Made by a program: the position numbers and the translations under genes. Under the pieces are notes generated by a model, which did no database searches, was not told where the DNA came from, and saw nothing but the letters and a program-made list of their open reading frames with translations. From contig JAXRKP010000212.1 in NCBI GenBank assembly GCA_037039925.1, positions 69,501 through 133,500 of the forward strand: a DNA stretch of 64,000 nucleotides. Direction: 5' to 3'. Source of the stretch: Doris montereyensis (lineage: Eukaryota; Mollusca; Gastropoda; Nudibranchia; Dorididae). Positions within the stretch are counted from its first letter, which is position 1. Each line of letters opens with the position of its first letter. Shown here in pieces: positions 1-10,740 of this stretch.

Positions 1-279
1 GTGATCAGCATTAAGATGAAAGCAAAAATCCAATTTGTTTTTAATTTGCATGACTAATGGTTTGATGCCATGATCTCTTTATTTTTTCAATCTGATGGAA
101 TATCATTTCATTTGGATCCCTTAGAATCACATTTAAATTCTGAAGTTTTATGTTATCTTCAGATGCTCCCAGTTGCACTTGCCCCCAGTTTTCAACATGT
201 TTAAGATGAGTTTATCAAGCATGTTTAATTGTACTATTGAGCACAAGTAATATACATTCTTTACATTACTGCTTCCTTT
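1..279. other. Unassigned AT-rich sequence
   Basis: No coding signal was recognised here. The stretch may include the 3' untranslated end of the minus-strand LINE that follows, but its border cannot be placed by eye. Confidence 0.3.
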
Positions 280-499
280 TCGAATCAGCCAAATTTTGAG
301 GATTATATAGATTATACGTGAACTGTAATGGAAACATGAAAATTGGATATTCCGATGTTGTTATCCAGCTGCACTTAGACATTTGTCCTTCAGCCCAATG
401 CCTTGTAGTGGTACGGTATCTGCAGGTATTTTTCATCTGTTGTAAAGTTCCATATATAGTATTCCAGGTATCGGGTTTCTTGGGGAGTCATGTTTTGCG

Positions 500-960
500 T
501 ACATCTTTTAGTTTGTGACATTCAAAAAGATGGCAAGAGTGTCTGTTTTCTCATTTCCTTGTGTATTTATATGTCCAGAGATCCATTGCTTTACTGGTTC
601 GACGCTATAGGTTTTAATTAGTTTGTCAGCTTCTATTTGTGTTTGTCTGAGATAAGATTTCTGGCCGTTGCTGAGAGCTTGTAGGACAAACATTGCATCT
701 GTAAGAACGACAATATTTGATATCTTAGCTGGGAATGTATTGAAAACAGTGTTGAGTTGGTAGAGTACTGTTTCTATGGCTGCTGTTTCCGCTTCAAAGT
801 TGGTTCATTTTTCTCTGCAAGCCCCAGAGAATTCATCAGAGGTGCCATCTGGGTACTGAATGTAGATACCATACCCTTCATTTGATGTTGCTTTGACAGC
901 TGACCCATCTGTGTACACATGAAGCCAGCTGTCAGGGTAGTCATCAATGGTTTTTTTGTG
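500..960 (-). pseudogene. LINE RNase H domain
   Basis: Minus-strand translation from about 940 gives a type I RNase H fold: a YTDGSA motif with the first acidic residue, an AETAAIETVL helix with the catalytic Glu, LTDAMFVLQAL with the next Asp, and GHINTQGNEKTDTLA with the final Asp. In such elements the domain removes RNA from the RNA-DNA hybrid made by target-primed reverse transcription. One internal stop near 810 and a frame change after the last motif break it. The four acidic positions are still readable, so the decay looks moderate. Confidence 0.75.
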
Positions 961-1183
961 ATGACATTATCAGGGTTAGTGGATCTGATTTCTTTGCTTG
1001 ATTGTCAATCATCTTCATCTTGATTGGAGTTTCTTTCAAAAGAATATTTGGTGGATCTCTGTTTACCCGTGGCGTTTCTTTTCTTTGTTCCAGGAGAAAG
1101 TGTCTTTCTTTTAGCTCTATAGCATGGCGTAGTGGTGATTTTTTTTTTATACTATATTTTGGTTGCCAGTTATTGACAATTTT

Positions 1184-2372
1184 TCAGTTTGGATAGGTGG
1201 AACTCATGCTTTTGCTTCTTTCATATACCTCTAATACTGCTTTGTCCCTATGCATGTCAAGAGGTTCCACATTGGTGTGTATTTCACACGCAGCTGTGGA
1301 GGTTGATCTCATGCCTCCACTAATAAAGCGTATAGCATTGTTTTGGACCATGTCCACTGTCATCAGGTTGAAATTGCTACATGAGCTTAGGATAGAGCTG
1401 CTGAAGGGCAAACATATCCCAAGTAGAGGTTTATAAGGGTCTGTTTATCTGATCCCTATGAGGTATTCGCTAACTTCTTTAAGAGTTTTTGCACACATTT
1501 GGCTTTTAGGTTATATTTGTTTTTTTATACATGGTTAGCTGTTGGTTTAGACGTACACCAAGATATATTGGGTAGTTCTCTTTTTCAATCTGTTCATCAT
1601 TGATCATTAGTTTGTTGAGTTTGGCAAGCTTGTGGCTCTTTGTGAATATTGTGTATACTGTATTAGATGTATTAATTCTCATAGCCCATTTCTGGCAATG
1701 CTCGTCAAGTCTCTTCAGAATTTCATTAATTTTTCAAGCTGCTGTTTTGGTACCATTGCTTGTTTCCCATGTTGCCAAGTCATCTGCATTTAGGGCTGTT
1801 TCAGACTTGAGCACATCTGAAAGGCTATTGAAGTAAATAAGAATCAAGGTATTTCACTTCTTTGCCATGTCATGTTGATCAGTTTTAACAATACCTGTTT
1901 TCCTTTGGGGCCTTGTTTGCAGATCATCTCATTGTGTACTTTATCTGGTCCTGGAGATTTATTTGGTTTCAGCTTATTCGGGGCGTGATTAAATTCTGTG
2001 CAATTGAACTTGAATATTAATAGGCTGACGGTTGGAGCTCTTTCCTTCTTTTTCAGCTGTTGTCAGCACTCTTTATCCTCCTCTTGGGGTATTTCTACAC
2101 TGTTTACAGAGGCAAAGTAATGGTTGAAATGTCTGGCCTTCCTTTGGTCTGTGTTGATGTTATCATCTGCACTTACGATATTTTTTGTATGGTTTGTTCA
2201 CTTCTAGTTCCATTTTGAAGAAGATCAAGGCCACTGCATGTTTTGGACCATTTCTCTTGTTTTTTTCCTTATTGGTTGTGAGTTTGACTTTGTCACAGGC
2301 TCTGTGGTTCTGAGTTTTGGTCTGGGCATTAGGGTCTTTTTTCCAGATTGTTCTGATGCTGATTCTGTTCAT
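1184..2372 (-). pseudogene. LINE reverse transcriptase remnant
   Basis: The minus strand encodes N-terminal RT sequence around 2000-1900, the ADD box near 1780 and a thumb region near 1740-1600 (KINEILKRLDEHCQKWAMRI). A C-terminal segment at 1411-1184 has the QNNAIRFISGGMRSTS pattern that links RT to RNase H in Jockey-type elements. The pieces lie in different frames. About 500 nt of fingers and palm are absent, so no active enzyme can be made. It belongs with the RNase H segment just downstream on the same strand. Confidence 0.65.
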
Positions 2373-2395
2373 TAATCTGCAAAGGGCCTATTGGC

Positions 2396-3508
2396 CTATC
2401 CCGCAGATGGTTTTACAGTTTGAAATGAACTTGTGTAGACGTTTAAATCGTTTAGTGGTCTGAGCTGTCATATTTGTTGATGTTACACCTAGGTTGCTAT
2501 TGTTGGAAGTTGTGCCTGTTGTCAGAACTCGTTCTCGATGTAAAGCTGCTGGAGAATTGATATTTGTGTACAGCAACTTCTCTGGTTAGAATACGACATG
2601 TCATGACCAATCTGGTGAACTTGTGGTGCTGTGCCAATGTTTCCCACTTCAGTAGTCCTAATAATTTGATGACACTAATGTTGGGTTCATAATCCCCAGT
2701 GACGTATCTCGCTGCACACCGTTTTACTTTTTCCATTCTAGATACGTCCGTTTTGGGAAAGGGATTTCATGCAGTAGCGCAGTATTCTAGTTGAGGTCGC
2801 ACTAAGATCTTATATGCTGTTTTCTGATGTTTCTTAGCATGCCTCTTGTATTTCGTTTGATGAACCCAAGCTTTTAGTGTGCCTTCTTCACTATCTGGTC
2901 GATGTGTGCTGATCATTTCCAGTTATCAATGAGAAGTACACCAAGATATTTATGGTCTTCAACTTTTCTAATTCACAATTATGGATGGTGTAACTGTGAC
3001 TTACTGCTGATCTTGATGACGAAAACTGAAGAACGGCATTTTTGAGGCTTTAAAATTCACGTGCCATTTTGTCTCCCATTCATTTAGCAAGTTTAGGTCT
3101 TTTTGGAGTTGTAGTTGTCTTCTGTGCTGTGTATTTCTCTCTACAGTACACAATCATCAGCAAATAGTCTCACTGTTAATAATAAGTTGGGGAGATCACT
3201 GTACCCTGAGGTACTCTTGAATTGATTATTGAGGGGTCCGATGTTGTGCCTTCCAGTCACTGATTGAAATTGGTTATTGAAGAATGATCTAATCCAATCT
3301 ATGGTGTAGCCTCTGATTATGTAGTGTTGCTTTTCATGAGGAACCTTGTCAAATGCCTTTGTGAAGTCTATGATCCCCATGTCGACTTGCTTTTTGCATC
3401 GATATCGTTCATTAAGTCATATGATGTCTTGGGTTTCACATGAATGTTTGGCTCGGAAACCATGTTGGTATGATGATAAGATGTTATTATTATCAGCGTG
3501 GTTCATAA
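2396..3508 (-). mobile_element. CR1/L2-like LINE fragment, reverse transcriptase
   Basis: The minus strand carries a second, distinct RT. Near 3480-3420 is a SYQHGFRAKHSCETQ motif, followed by IIDFTKAFDKVPH (motif A, catalytic Asp) at 3380-3340 and VRLFADDCVL (motif C) at 3165-3141. A C-terminal segment at 2736-2600 reads EKVKRCAARYVTGDY, the signature that follows RT in CR1/L2-type elements. The SGVPQGS region between motifs A and C is garbled. The element is 5'-truncated at about 3508, exactly where a plus-strand LINE begins, giving a head-to-head arrangement. Confidence 0.7.
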
Positions 3509-4457
3509 TGGCCACCCCTGTGGGAATCTGGGACCTCTCCAACAGAGGAGAGGAGCAGAATAGGTACCCGCCGTCTCTCCATCCATGCGTGTCGTAGAAG
3601 GCGACTAAGAATACCGTGGCTGCCGCGGGTTGTAAATGGCAACAAGGCAAGGTGTCACCTATGTATTACAAGCTCTTTTGTGACGCAGAGGTGACATCTC
3701 TTTTCTCTTACTTTTGTCTTCTATCCACCCACTCCTTGCTCTATCGTCATGTCTATTACTCTTCTTTTTTCTACTTCTTGGTCCCTCCTTTTGGGACTTA
3801 ACTTTCCGTTAGTGGGCGCCTCGTTTCCCGTGAGGTGTGACCCGTAAGGCAGGAAAAGGGGATCCTGCAGGTTGAGGTGAAGCACCCTGCTGAACACGCC
3901 TCTTTGGCCTTGGCTTCTGTGAAGACGGGCGGGCGGTATGGCCTCCACTTACTCAATCGGGTGGGGACATCATATCTGGGCCAATCTTGGTCTCCCTGCC
4001 CCGAACCCCCCTAGTAAGTCCTAAGCGGGAGGAGCAGGTGCTCGACCACTGAGATCTAGTGGCGTGATGAGCAAGCCCAAAGTCTCATCGAAAGATGAGT
4101 CATCAAAGCTGCTCTGCACAGAGCATTTTGGTGATATCCCTGTGGACATTGAGCCTCAACTGAGCCTCAATAGTTGACGGCGTTGTCAAAACCTGTGACC
4201 TAGATGGAACTGAGGAAGAACTGGTGAGTGAACTGGATGGGGTTGCCCATGCAAGATGAATAATAGTTCAAGACCCATTTGTGGGTCTTGACCTTGAATG
4301 CACCCAAAACGCCAACAGTCCTCACCATTGAGTATTTGGTTTTGGCTGTCAGACCTTTTGTCCCGAACCCGATGAGGTGTATTAACTGTCATCTATTCGG
4401 ACATAAAAAAAACCGAAGTGTCGTCAATAGAGGCTGCATGCCCCTCCTCTGGTAAGA

Positions 4458-5050
4458 GTGAACACTTTGAAGAGCAATGCCTATACCTCTCTTGCTCTAG
4501 ACTTCTCATGGCATGTTCATGACAACCTCTGTGGTAGTGATCACTACGCTATTGTCATAATCATAGGTTTTCAAGCCAACAGAACAGAGGACTCTACTAC
4601 ATATTTCAATTTCCATACAGCGAAATGGACTCTTTTCAAACCAAAACAGCCTCGTCGCCCAGACAGATTCAAAAGAAGACAAGACCAGTGGTCAGCGGAG
4701 ACAAATCTGTCCTCACCAAAAACAAATTTGCTGTTCTATTGGGTGAGGAAGAGATGGATTTCGATCCATCTTCTTCCCACACCCCATCTTCCCCTCCACC
4801 TTCATCCCTGCCCTCCTTTTCATCGGAGACCCACCCTCTCTCACCCTCGCGACCCTCTCCTACCCCAGACCCCCTTCCTTTCTCTCAGACCCCAGTCCCT
4901 TTGTCACACCCCACCCCCTCTGATCCCAACCCCCCACAACCTCCCTCTTCCCAACAACAACGAACCAGCCCAAGGATGAAGCCGCCGGTGGCCAAACAGC
5001 ATGGAGTGCTGCAGCCTGGTGCTCAGCCCTCCTTTGCAAAGAAAGACTAG
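4458..5050 (+). pseudogene. ORF1-like Pro/Ser-rich segment fused to endonuclease piece
   Basis: From 4480 to about 4640 the translation is a C-terminal endonuclease piece ending in a CGSDHYAIV motif. It is a second copy of the sequence at 5618-5770. It is followed in another frame (4625-5050) by about 140 residues rich in Pro and Ser, with a basic start (FQTKTASSPRQIQKKTRP) and a KNKFAVLLGEEEMD segment. That composition fits the disordered part of a LINE ORF1 nucleic-acid-binding protein. No zinc knuckles are visible. The order endonuclease piece, ORF1, endonuclease is not a normal LINE layout. Confidence 0.45.
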
Positions 5051-5089
5051 GGTTCAGCCTAAAAGTACATAAAACAAATAAAAATAAAA

Positions 5090-5760
5090 ATGGATACCAT
5101 TCTGCAGTGGAATGTGAGAGGCGTATGGGTAAATTACGAAGAGCTTGTTTTATTATGTAGTTCAAAAGACCCCTTGCCCTAGCACTGCAGGAAGGTAAAG
5201 ATAAGAGAAAGTTGTCAATAAAAGGATACACCTGTATACAGGGTAATAACACCATGTTTTTACTCCATGATTCGTGTCGCTACACCCATTTGGAGTTGAA
5301 CACCAGTGGCTACTACAATCAGCCATTAATCTCATAAATATTTCACTGTCTGTTCTGTATACCTACAACCATCAATTAACACAAGCGTTTATGAAATGAA
5401 AAGCTTTTTTATCTCAGCTTTCCTCCCCTTTCCTTTTACTTGGGGATTTCAATGCCCATTCTTCCCTTTGGGGCGATTCCCGACTACACAACTGTGGTTG
5501 ATTGATAGAGAAGTTGATCTTCGACTATGATTTAATTTCTTAAATTCAGGAGAAGTGACATTTCTTCATTCAGCCTATTAATCAATTTCAGCCATCTATC
5601 TATCAATTACTCTCCCTCTCTTGTCTAGACTTCTCATGGCATGTTCATGACGACCTCTGTGGTAATGATCATTACCCTATCGTCTTAGGCTTTCAAACCA
5701 ACAGAACAGAGGACTTACTGCATATTTCAATTTCAATATAGGAAACTGGATGTTCTTCTG
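5090..5760 (+). pseudogene. LINE apurinic-type endonuclease, degenerate
   Basis: The start MDTILQWNVRGV at 5090 is the typical first strand of an exonuclease-endonuclease-phosphatase domain. This domain nicks target DNA to prime reverse transcription. LALALQEGK near 5175 carries the catalytic Glu. GDFNAHSSLWGD around 5455-5480 carries the Asp/Asn pair. CGNDHYPIV near 5660-5690 is the last catalytic block, with Asn where Ser is usual before Asp-His. Frameshifts and stops separate the blocks. Confidence 0.65.
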
Positions 5761-5899
5761 ACAATGTGACATAGACAACTCTATTCTATCATCCATGACC
5801 CCATATCTACTTTCTCTGAGAAATTGATTTCTTTGGCAATAGGACAATTCCCTTTCATCCCTGTAAGCACCACAGATTTCCAAGGGTCTCCTGGTTCTC

Positions 5900-6487
5900 C
5901 AGAGAATGTAAGGAAGCAATCAACAGAAGAAAGAATGCTCAAAAATCCTATTTTAGAAATCCTTGGGTAGAAAATTTGATAAGTTTCAAAAAAGAAAAGG
6001 CCAAGACAAGATACATGACATTAATAAGACAAGCCAAAAGGTATTCCTGGCAGAAATATGTTTCCCCTCTAAATTGTAATGCCACTACCAAAACGTGTGG
6101 AAGACAGTGAGGAAAATTAAAGGTAAGACTGCTTGTGCAATATCCACCTAAAAAAGACGGCACGTTAATTACCGATGTCAGAGATACAGCAAACTACCTT
6201 GATCAGAGTTTGCACAGAATTCTTCCTCTGTACATTACTCCACAGGTTTCCAAAAGTTAAAACAATTGAAAGGAAAAAAGACCACAATCTTTAACTATAA
6301 CAAACTTTTTTCTCTGGAAGAGTTGAGGGTATCCCTAGCAAAATCAAATGAATCAGCTGCAGGACCTGACTGTATTCACTATCAATTCCTCACTAATCTT
6401 CCCAACTCTTGTCTTTCCACTCTTTTAAAAATATTCAATAAAATCTGGACTACAGGCCGAATTCCCCCATCCTTGAAAAAAGCATAG
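5900..6487 (+). pseudogene. LINE RT N-terminal portion
   Basis: The stretch encodes the linker and first RT fingers. The clearest part is an open segment at 6266-6487 reading FSLEELRVSLAKSNESAAGPD, then the LLKIFNKIWTTGRIPPSLKKA motif. This matches the conserved start of RT in Jockey-like elements (the saaGPDgI and P-x-x-W/L-K-x-A blocks). The protein ends in a stop just after KKA, and the palm with both catalytic Asp blocks is absent. It continues the endonuclease just upstream on the same strand. Confidence 0.65.
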
Positions 6488-6911
6488 TTATAGACCAATA
6501 GATTTAAGTACTTGCCTTTGCAAAACCATGGTGATTAGTATAGAGATTTGGCATATCCCACATGGCCCCACCCCAGATTTTGAAAGAAAGAAAAAAATTA
6601 CACCGCAGTCAAAATTGCTTAAAACGAGGTATAAAAAAATTTCCACCTCAGATTTTTTTTTAACAAAACATTTTGCATCCAGAAACATGATAAAATACAT
6701 CTCTAAAAAAAGTGAAACAAAATAGATGTCCTCGGCATATCCATTCCAACAGCCGCTGTGAAACTATTCAGACTTTTGAATTTTTAGTTTTGTAAATAAA
6801 TGGGTACATGGTTAAAATCAACTTATAAAACAAGGTAAAATACACTTTCATAAACTTGGGATAGAAAGAATGGGGGAATAAAATAAAAGGGTTGAACAAA
6901 CATATAAGCGT

Positions 6912-8110
6912 TTGATGTTGTTTTACGTGGTTGGGTTGGGTTTACAAACATTATCTAATAGAAAAATGAAAGGAAAAAAGTTCACCAAGTGTTACCAATT
7001 TAAATTCTTTTGTGAGTATCATAAAGATAATACAAAACCAATTAGTCTAAAGTCCACATGTAATAATTGCAGGAGACCAGTCAAACAAAAATATCAAAGT
7101 AATAAATAAAAATATAGACGATGTTATCAAGAATTCTTAAGCAGGAATCCTAATTATAATTCAGATCATTATAGCCAGGAAATAAAAATGTAAAATCTGT
7201 TTATCTAAAATTATCCCTATAAAAATGGCTCCCCTAAAAAGAAATGCACCAAATGCAATGGTAGTAAATCTATTAATGACTATAGAACAAACATCACAAA
7301 GAAAGACAGGAGAAAGACTCAATTTAAAGATTGTCAATCTACAGCTGATATTCAAAAGAGAGCAGAACAAAAGAAGGAACAAGTTCAAAGAGTGCGAGAA
7401 GAGATCAATAAACATAATAGTGAGTATATATCTCAGAAGAATGAAATATTATAGAAAATAAAATATGATAATAAGATAGATAATGCAAAGTCTGAGAGAT
7501 TGAGAGATAAATGCATCGATCTCTATAATGAGTGAGTAATTAAAGCTAAAAGAATAGATGGTATAATAAAAGAAATGAATGTTAATTACAAAGCCAATAA
7601 GTTACACAGTTTTTCAAAATATAGCTTCTTAAAGAAACCATATCAAAATGAAATTCAGAGGTGGACAGAGAAAAGCAACAATATATAAAGCGATGAATAC
7701 CAAGATTAAATCAATGATTATATAGACAGGCTGAAAAATATTGTATCTTTTAGTGGGAAGATAAAAGCAAATAACAAGGATGAGTTTGAAGAATATCAAC
7801 CAAGAGACAAATGAAATTTCTTTAACATCAGACAGTTAGAGGTGTATGTTGAATCATTAGAATCAAAATCGGATATGGATGAAATGCATTTTATTGAAAA
7901 TATTAAATATTGTGTAAATAAATTTAGAAAAGTAAATAGATATAAAAAAGGAGATAGAACAACTTTTCAATATACGATTAAAGAATTTGATTAATCATTG
8001 TGATATTCCAACAGAAAACAATTGCTTCATCAAATGTTATGAATGGTTAACTGAAAATAAACACACACAAAAATATAAAAACAATTTTTATAGAGAACAC
8101 AGGGGTTAAA
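6912..8110 (+). pseudogene. Lys-rich proteins of element II, zinc-ribbon-like
   Basis: The plus strand translates in shifting frames into Lys/Asn-rich protein. Two Cys-pair segments are visible: CYQFKFFCEYH...CNNCRRP (6985-7080) and KKCTKCNG...FKDC (7235-7340). They are followed by a helical, possibly coiled-coil run (RAEQKKEQVQRVREEINK). A second piece at 7700-7990 reads NIRQLEVYVESLESKSD. I do not recognise a function. The Cys spacing suggests metal binding. Its position beside a Polinton-like ATPase suggests an accessory gene of that element. Several stops show it is dead. Confidence 0.4.
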
Positions 8111-8134
8111 AATTAAAAAATAATTTCATTTGTA

Positions 8135-8209
8135 ATGTCTAATGCTAAGTTTACAAGGTTTAATAAACATTTTGATGATACAGCAGAATATTATAACCTG
8201 ATGATAGAT
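8135..8209 (+). pseudogene. Short ORF start cut by LINE insertion
   Basis: An ATG at 8135 opens a 25-codon reading frame (MSNAKFTRFNKHFDDTAEYY...) that is cut at 8210 by the first base of an inserted LINE leader. Composition is like the rest of element II. It may be the start of an element gene, but the identity is unknown. Confidence 0.3.
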
Positions 8210-8210
8210 G

Positions 8211-8986
8211 GGCAGTGGACAGGTAAGCACCTGTACGGGGATTAGGCGGTTCCGCCTTCCGTGAGTCTCCTTCTGCCTTACAGGCGTGTCTAGTTGACCA
8301 AAGTCTAAGGGAGTTAACCTGACAGAAAATAACAACCTGCTGCCCTTCGGGCTGGTTTTGAGCAACCAAAGGCTAAGGAGTTAACTCTGATAGAAAATAA
8401 CAAGGCCTGGTATGGTACAGTGGGCCAATCCCCTGCTTATCCAAAACCAAACTGATTCAAAGAAATACATTTAATGATATACCCGGCTTGAACTTTCGAA
8501 GACAAACATGGAAACAAACATGGACTGTAATTTTTGGAACATGGAATGTTAGGGCAATAAATGGAAAAGAGTAAGAATTGGCTGAAGAAATGGAAAAATT
8601 CAAAGTAGACATTTCGGGTATTACAGAATCAAAGAAAAAAGGACAAGGAATAGAAAATGTAGGACCAAATCATCTTTATCTTCTCAGGAGTAGATGTCAA
8701 TCAAAGATAGAGATGGAGCAGGAGGAGGCCTCCTAATGCATAAAAGGCAAGAGCAGCTACTAGAAAGTTGGAAATTTATAAGCCCACGACTAATAGAGGT
8801 AAATATTAAACCAGAAGGAAGAAAAATGAAATTATTCAGACCAAACGAAGATGCCACCAAATGTGACCAAAGAAGAAAAAGATATCTTGAAAGCGATTTT
8901 CAAATAACTGCAGAGAATCTCAAACACAAACAGTAACTAATGATTTTAAGAGATTTAAACACTAGAGTAGGCAACAATGTTGAAAC
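8211..8986 (+). mobile_element. LINE family A, copy 1 (5' leader and endonuclease start)
   Basis: The copy starts with GGGCAGTGGACAGG, the same first bases as copies at 15093, 17977 (inverted) and 51205. The leader holds two imperfect units containing GACCAAAGGCTAAG...GTTAAC...TGACAGAAAATAACAA. After the leader come endonuclease motifs: a GTWNVRAINGKE start near 8540, GITESKKKGQG near 8620 and an LRDLNTRVGNN block near 8945. The copy ends at about 8986, directly against element II ATPase sequence, so its 3' two thirds are missing. Confidence 0.75.
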
Positions 8987-9135
8987 AATAAATTTAACAA
9001 TAAATTTGTTTTTCCACAACCAGATTTTCCTACTATTAGTATTAGTCGTCATGTTGATATTGGTAAAATGGGTCAATTATTTCTATTTGATTGTTCTTCC
9101 CAATCTACATTTATATCCATTTTATTAAGAGTATT
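8987..9135 (-). pseudogene. Packaging ATPase fragment, element II
   Basis: The minus strand reads NVDWEEQSNRNN, then after a stop VGKSGCGKTNLLLNLL, an intact Walker A (P-loop) motif with GxxGxGKT. The same two blocks in the same order occur in element I at about 29460-29360. The protein family is the FtsK/HerA-type genome-packaging ATPase of Polinton-like elements. Only about 50 codons remain. The downstream part was removed at the junction with the LINE leader copy. Confidence 0.6.
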
Positions 9136-10060
9136 TTTAAACATAAAACAACCAAAAAAAACAGATAGAGAGGGAGGGAACCAATCATTGTTTTTTTTAT
9201 ATGACGTCTCTTCCTTGGTGAATGGCATGGGAATGAACTTTCAAGTAACCACCACACAAAGTGATACTCGGATTTAGAAACTGAAACAGAGAAATTAAGT
9301 CGAAATGGTGGTCGCCTGAAAAGGCAACCTTGTAAAATTTGAAGTCCAGTGAGAAAGACGTATTTATCGTTGAAGAGTTGGTGATCATGTATGATCGCGA
9401 CCTAGTTATGATGTAGAAAAGTTGACCTATATCAAGTAGTCATGCATGATCGTGACCTAATTTACTTCTTGTGACTCTTCTAATCCTTCAACTGGAATAA
9501 GAATAGTTTTTTCGAAAACTGTTGACATTCTTGAATGCTAAGCATTTCTTTAACTTTAATGATAGTTTGTTTGCTTAGAACTTCATTGAGTGGCAATTCT
9601 AAACACTGAAACATCAGATAGGGTTGTAGTAGTTTTGCAAAATGCATAGAACGACGAAGTAGAGATTAAATTAGTTAACCACGTGTCCCAAGTGATAGAA
9701 ATAGTTCCTAATCTTTACTATCCATCAAGCCAAACATAAAGTTGATTTAAAAAATATCCAAATTTAATATTCATCAGCATACTTTGTGCATTTTGTCTAT
9801 TCAAATGTTTGTGTGCTAACTTGAGTTGCTCAATCACTAGCCCGGTGTCATCAGTTGTTTAAAAGTCAAAAAGGTTTTCTTGAAATTGCATATGTCATAT
9901 CCTGAATATGTTGCTGTAAATAAGTATAATGACAGTGGAAATTCCCATAGCATCCACACTAAATTCTATACAATACAATAATATTGTACTACGCTAGCAC
10001 ACGAATGTGCCTGTGACCTCCATTTGTCCTAGATAGTACGTACGGCACCCATTAGCATTA
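9136..10060. other. Unassigned sequence
   Basis: No exon, transposon domain or RNA gene was recognised. A short imperfect direct repeat (CATGTATGATCGCGACCTA and CATGCATGATCGTGACCTA) sits at 9386 and 9448, about 60 bases apart. Confidence 0.4.
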
Positions 10061-10740
10061 TGAAAGTGAATCCATGATCTCTAAACTGTGAGGAAAGCTG
10101 ACCAAGAGAAAGTCTAGGAGAAGCCCAGAGTCGAGAAAGAGGCCGAGGAAAGCGGCCCAGGAATGTTTTGAAGTAGGACCACTCTTTCTGTCGAAATTTC
10201 CATGTTCTTCTTTCAAATGCGATTTTCTCAAAACTCTCATTTTCGAACATAAACTCCTTCCTTATATATCAACCAATCAATGTGAAATATGACATAAAAT
10301 TAGTTTATAGACGTATAAAAAAAACTAATAGAGAGATATTTGGATTTTGTTAATTTTTGTTTAGTGTATTTGTGACTTTATTGCCAAAAAATAACAAAGA
10401 AAAAATGACATCATCGATTATCCACTTTTTAAAGCATAAAAATATAATTAAATATATAGATTTTCAAAGAACCTCTTTATTTGTCTTCAGGTAACATGTT
10501 CAGGAGTATGTGTGCGAAATTCCAAAAGAAAAGCACAAAAAATGGTTGAGGAGATAGAATTTGAAATTAGTCTATTTTTTTGTTTACAATTCAAGATGGC
10601 CATCGTTTCCATGGCAACCATAATAGATATTTGAAAAATCCAACTGTTCCACACTAGTTCAGACCCGCTGATTTCTAATATAATTATTAAAATGCTGTAC
10701 CTAGAATAGTTTAGAAAATCACATTCAGGACATGTAACAA
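10061..10740 (+). repeat. G-ended repeat family 2, truncated copy
   Basis: About 670 bases closely match 57780-58375, for example AAATGCGATTTTC, TAGACGTATAAAA and GTAACATGT at the same spacing. The other copy has complete ends with long G and C runs. This copy stops at the CAGGAC that precedes the C run there, and it lacks the 5' half. No open frame is shared between the copies, so the family is non-coding and non-autonomous. Confidence 0.65.

Larger units (their letters stand above)
280..2395 (-). mobile_element. Jockey/BS-type LINE with RNase H, degenerate
   Basis: Read on the minus strand, this stretch carries reverse-transcriptase pieces followed by an RNase H domain, the order seen in Jockey/I-type non-LTR retrotransposons. 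The RT start (about 2000-1900) shows a KSPGPDKVHNEM motif. The catalytic core survives as a NADDLATW-like box near 1780. The region between these, which should hold RT motif A and the palm, is missing. Many stops and frameshifts are present. The 5' end abuts another minus-strand LINE near 2395. The 3' border is uncertain. The element is dead. Confidence 0.7.
3509..6490 (+). mobile_element. Jockey-type LINE, 3'-truncated
   Basis: This plus-strand non-LTR element starts with a GC-richer untranslated leader (3509-4440). It contains CGTGTCGTAGAAGGCGACTA, a 5' sequence I associate with invertebrate LINE leaders. A proline/serine-rich ORF1-like segment (4625-5050), an endonuclease (5090-5760) and the N-terminal third of an RT (5900-6487) follow. 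The RT stops abruptly at about 6490, where unrelated AT-rich Polinton-like sequence begins. The base composition of the leader differs sharply from the flanks. Loss of the 3' end rather than the 5' end is unusual for a LINE. Confidence 0.7.
6535..9135. mobile_element. Polinton/adintovirus-like element II, broken
   Basis: An AT-rich block begins with TTTGGCATATCCC at 6546, close to a motif found at the right end of element I (about 29650) and at 63874. It carries degenerate plus-strand ORFs (6912-8209) and, after an inserted LINE piece (8211-8986), a minus-strand packaging-ATPase fragment homologous to that of element I. The second terminus is not visible. Assignment rests on the ATPase match and the shared terminal motif. 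The plus-strand proteins alone would not identify it. Confidence 0.55.

Noticed and set aside
4860..5255. 131-codon minus-strand frame
   Set aside because: Shadow of the proline-rich ORF1 and endonuclease start of the plus-strand LINE.
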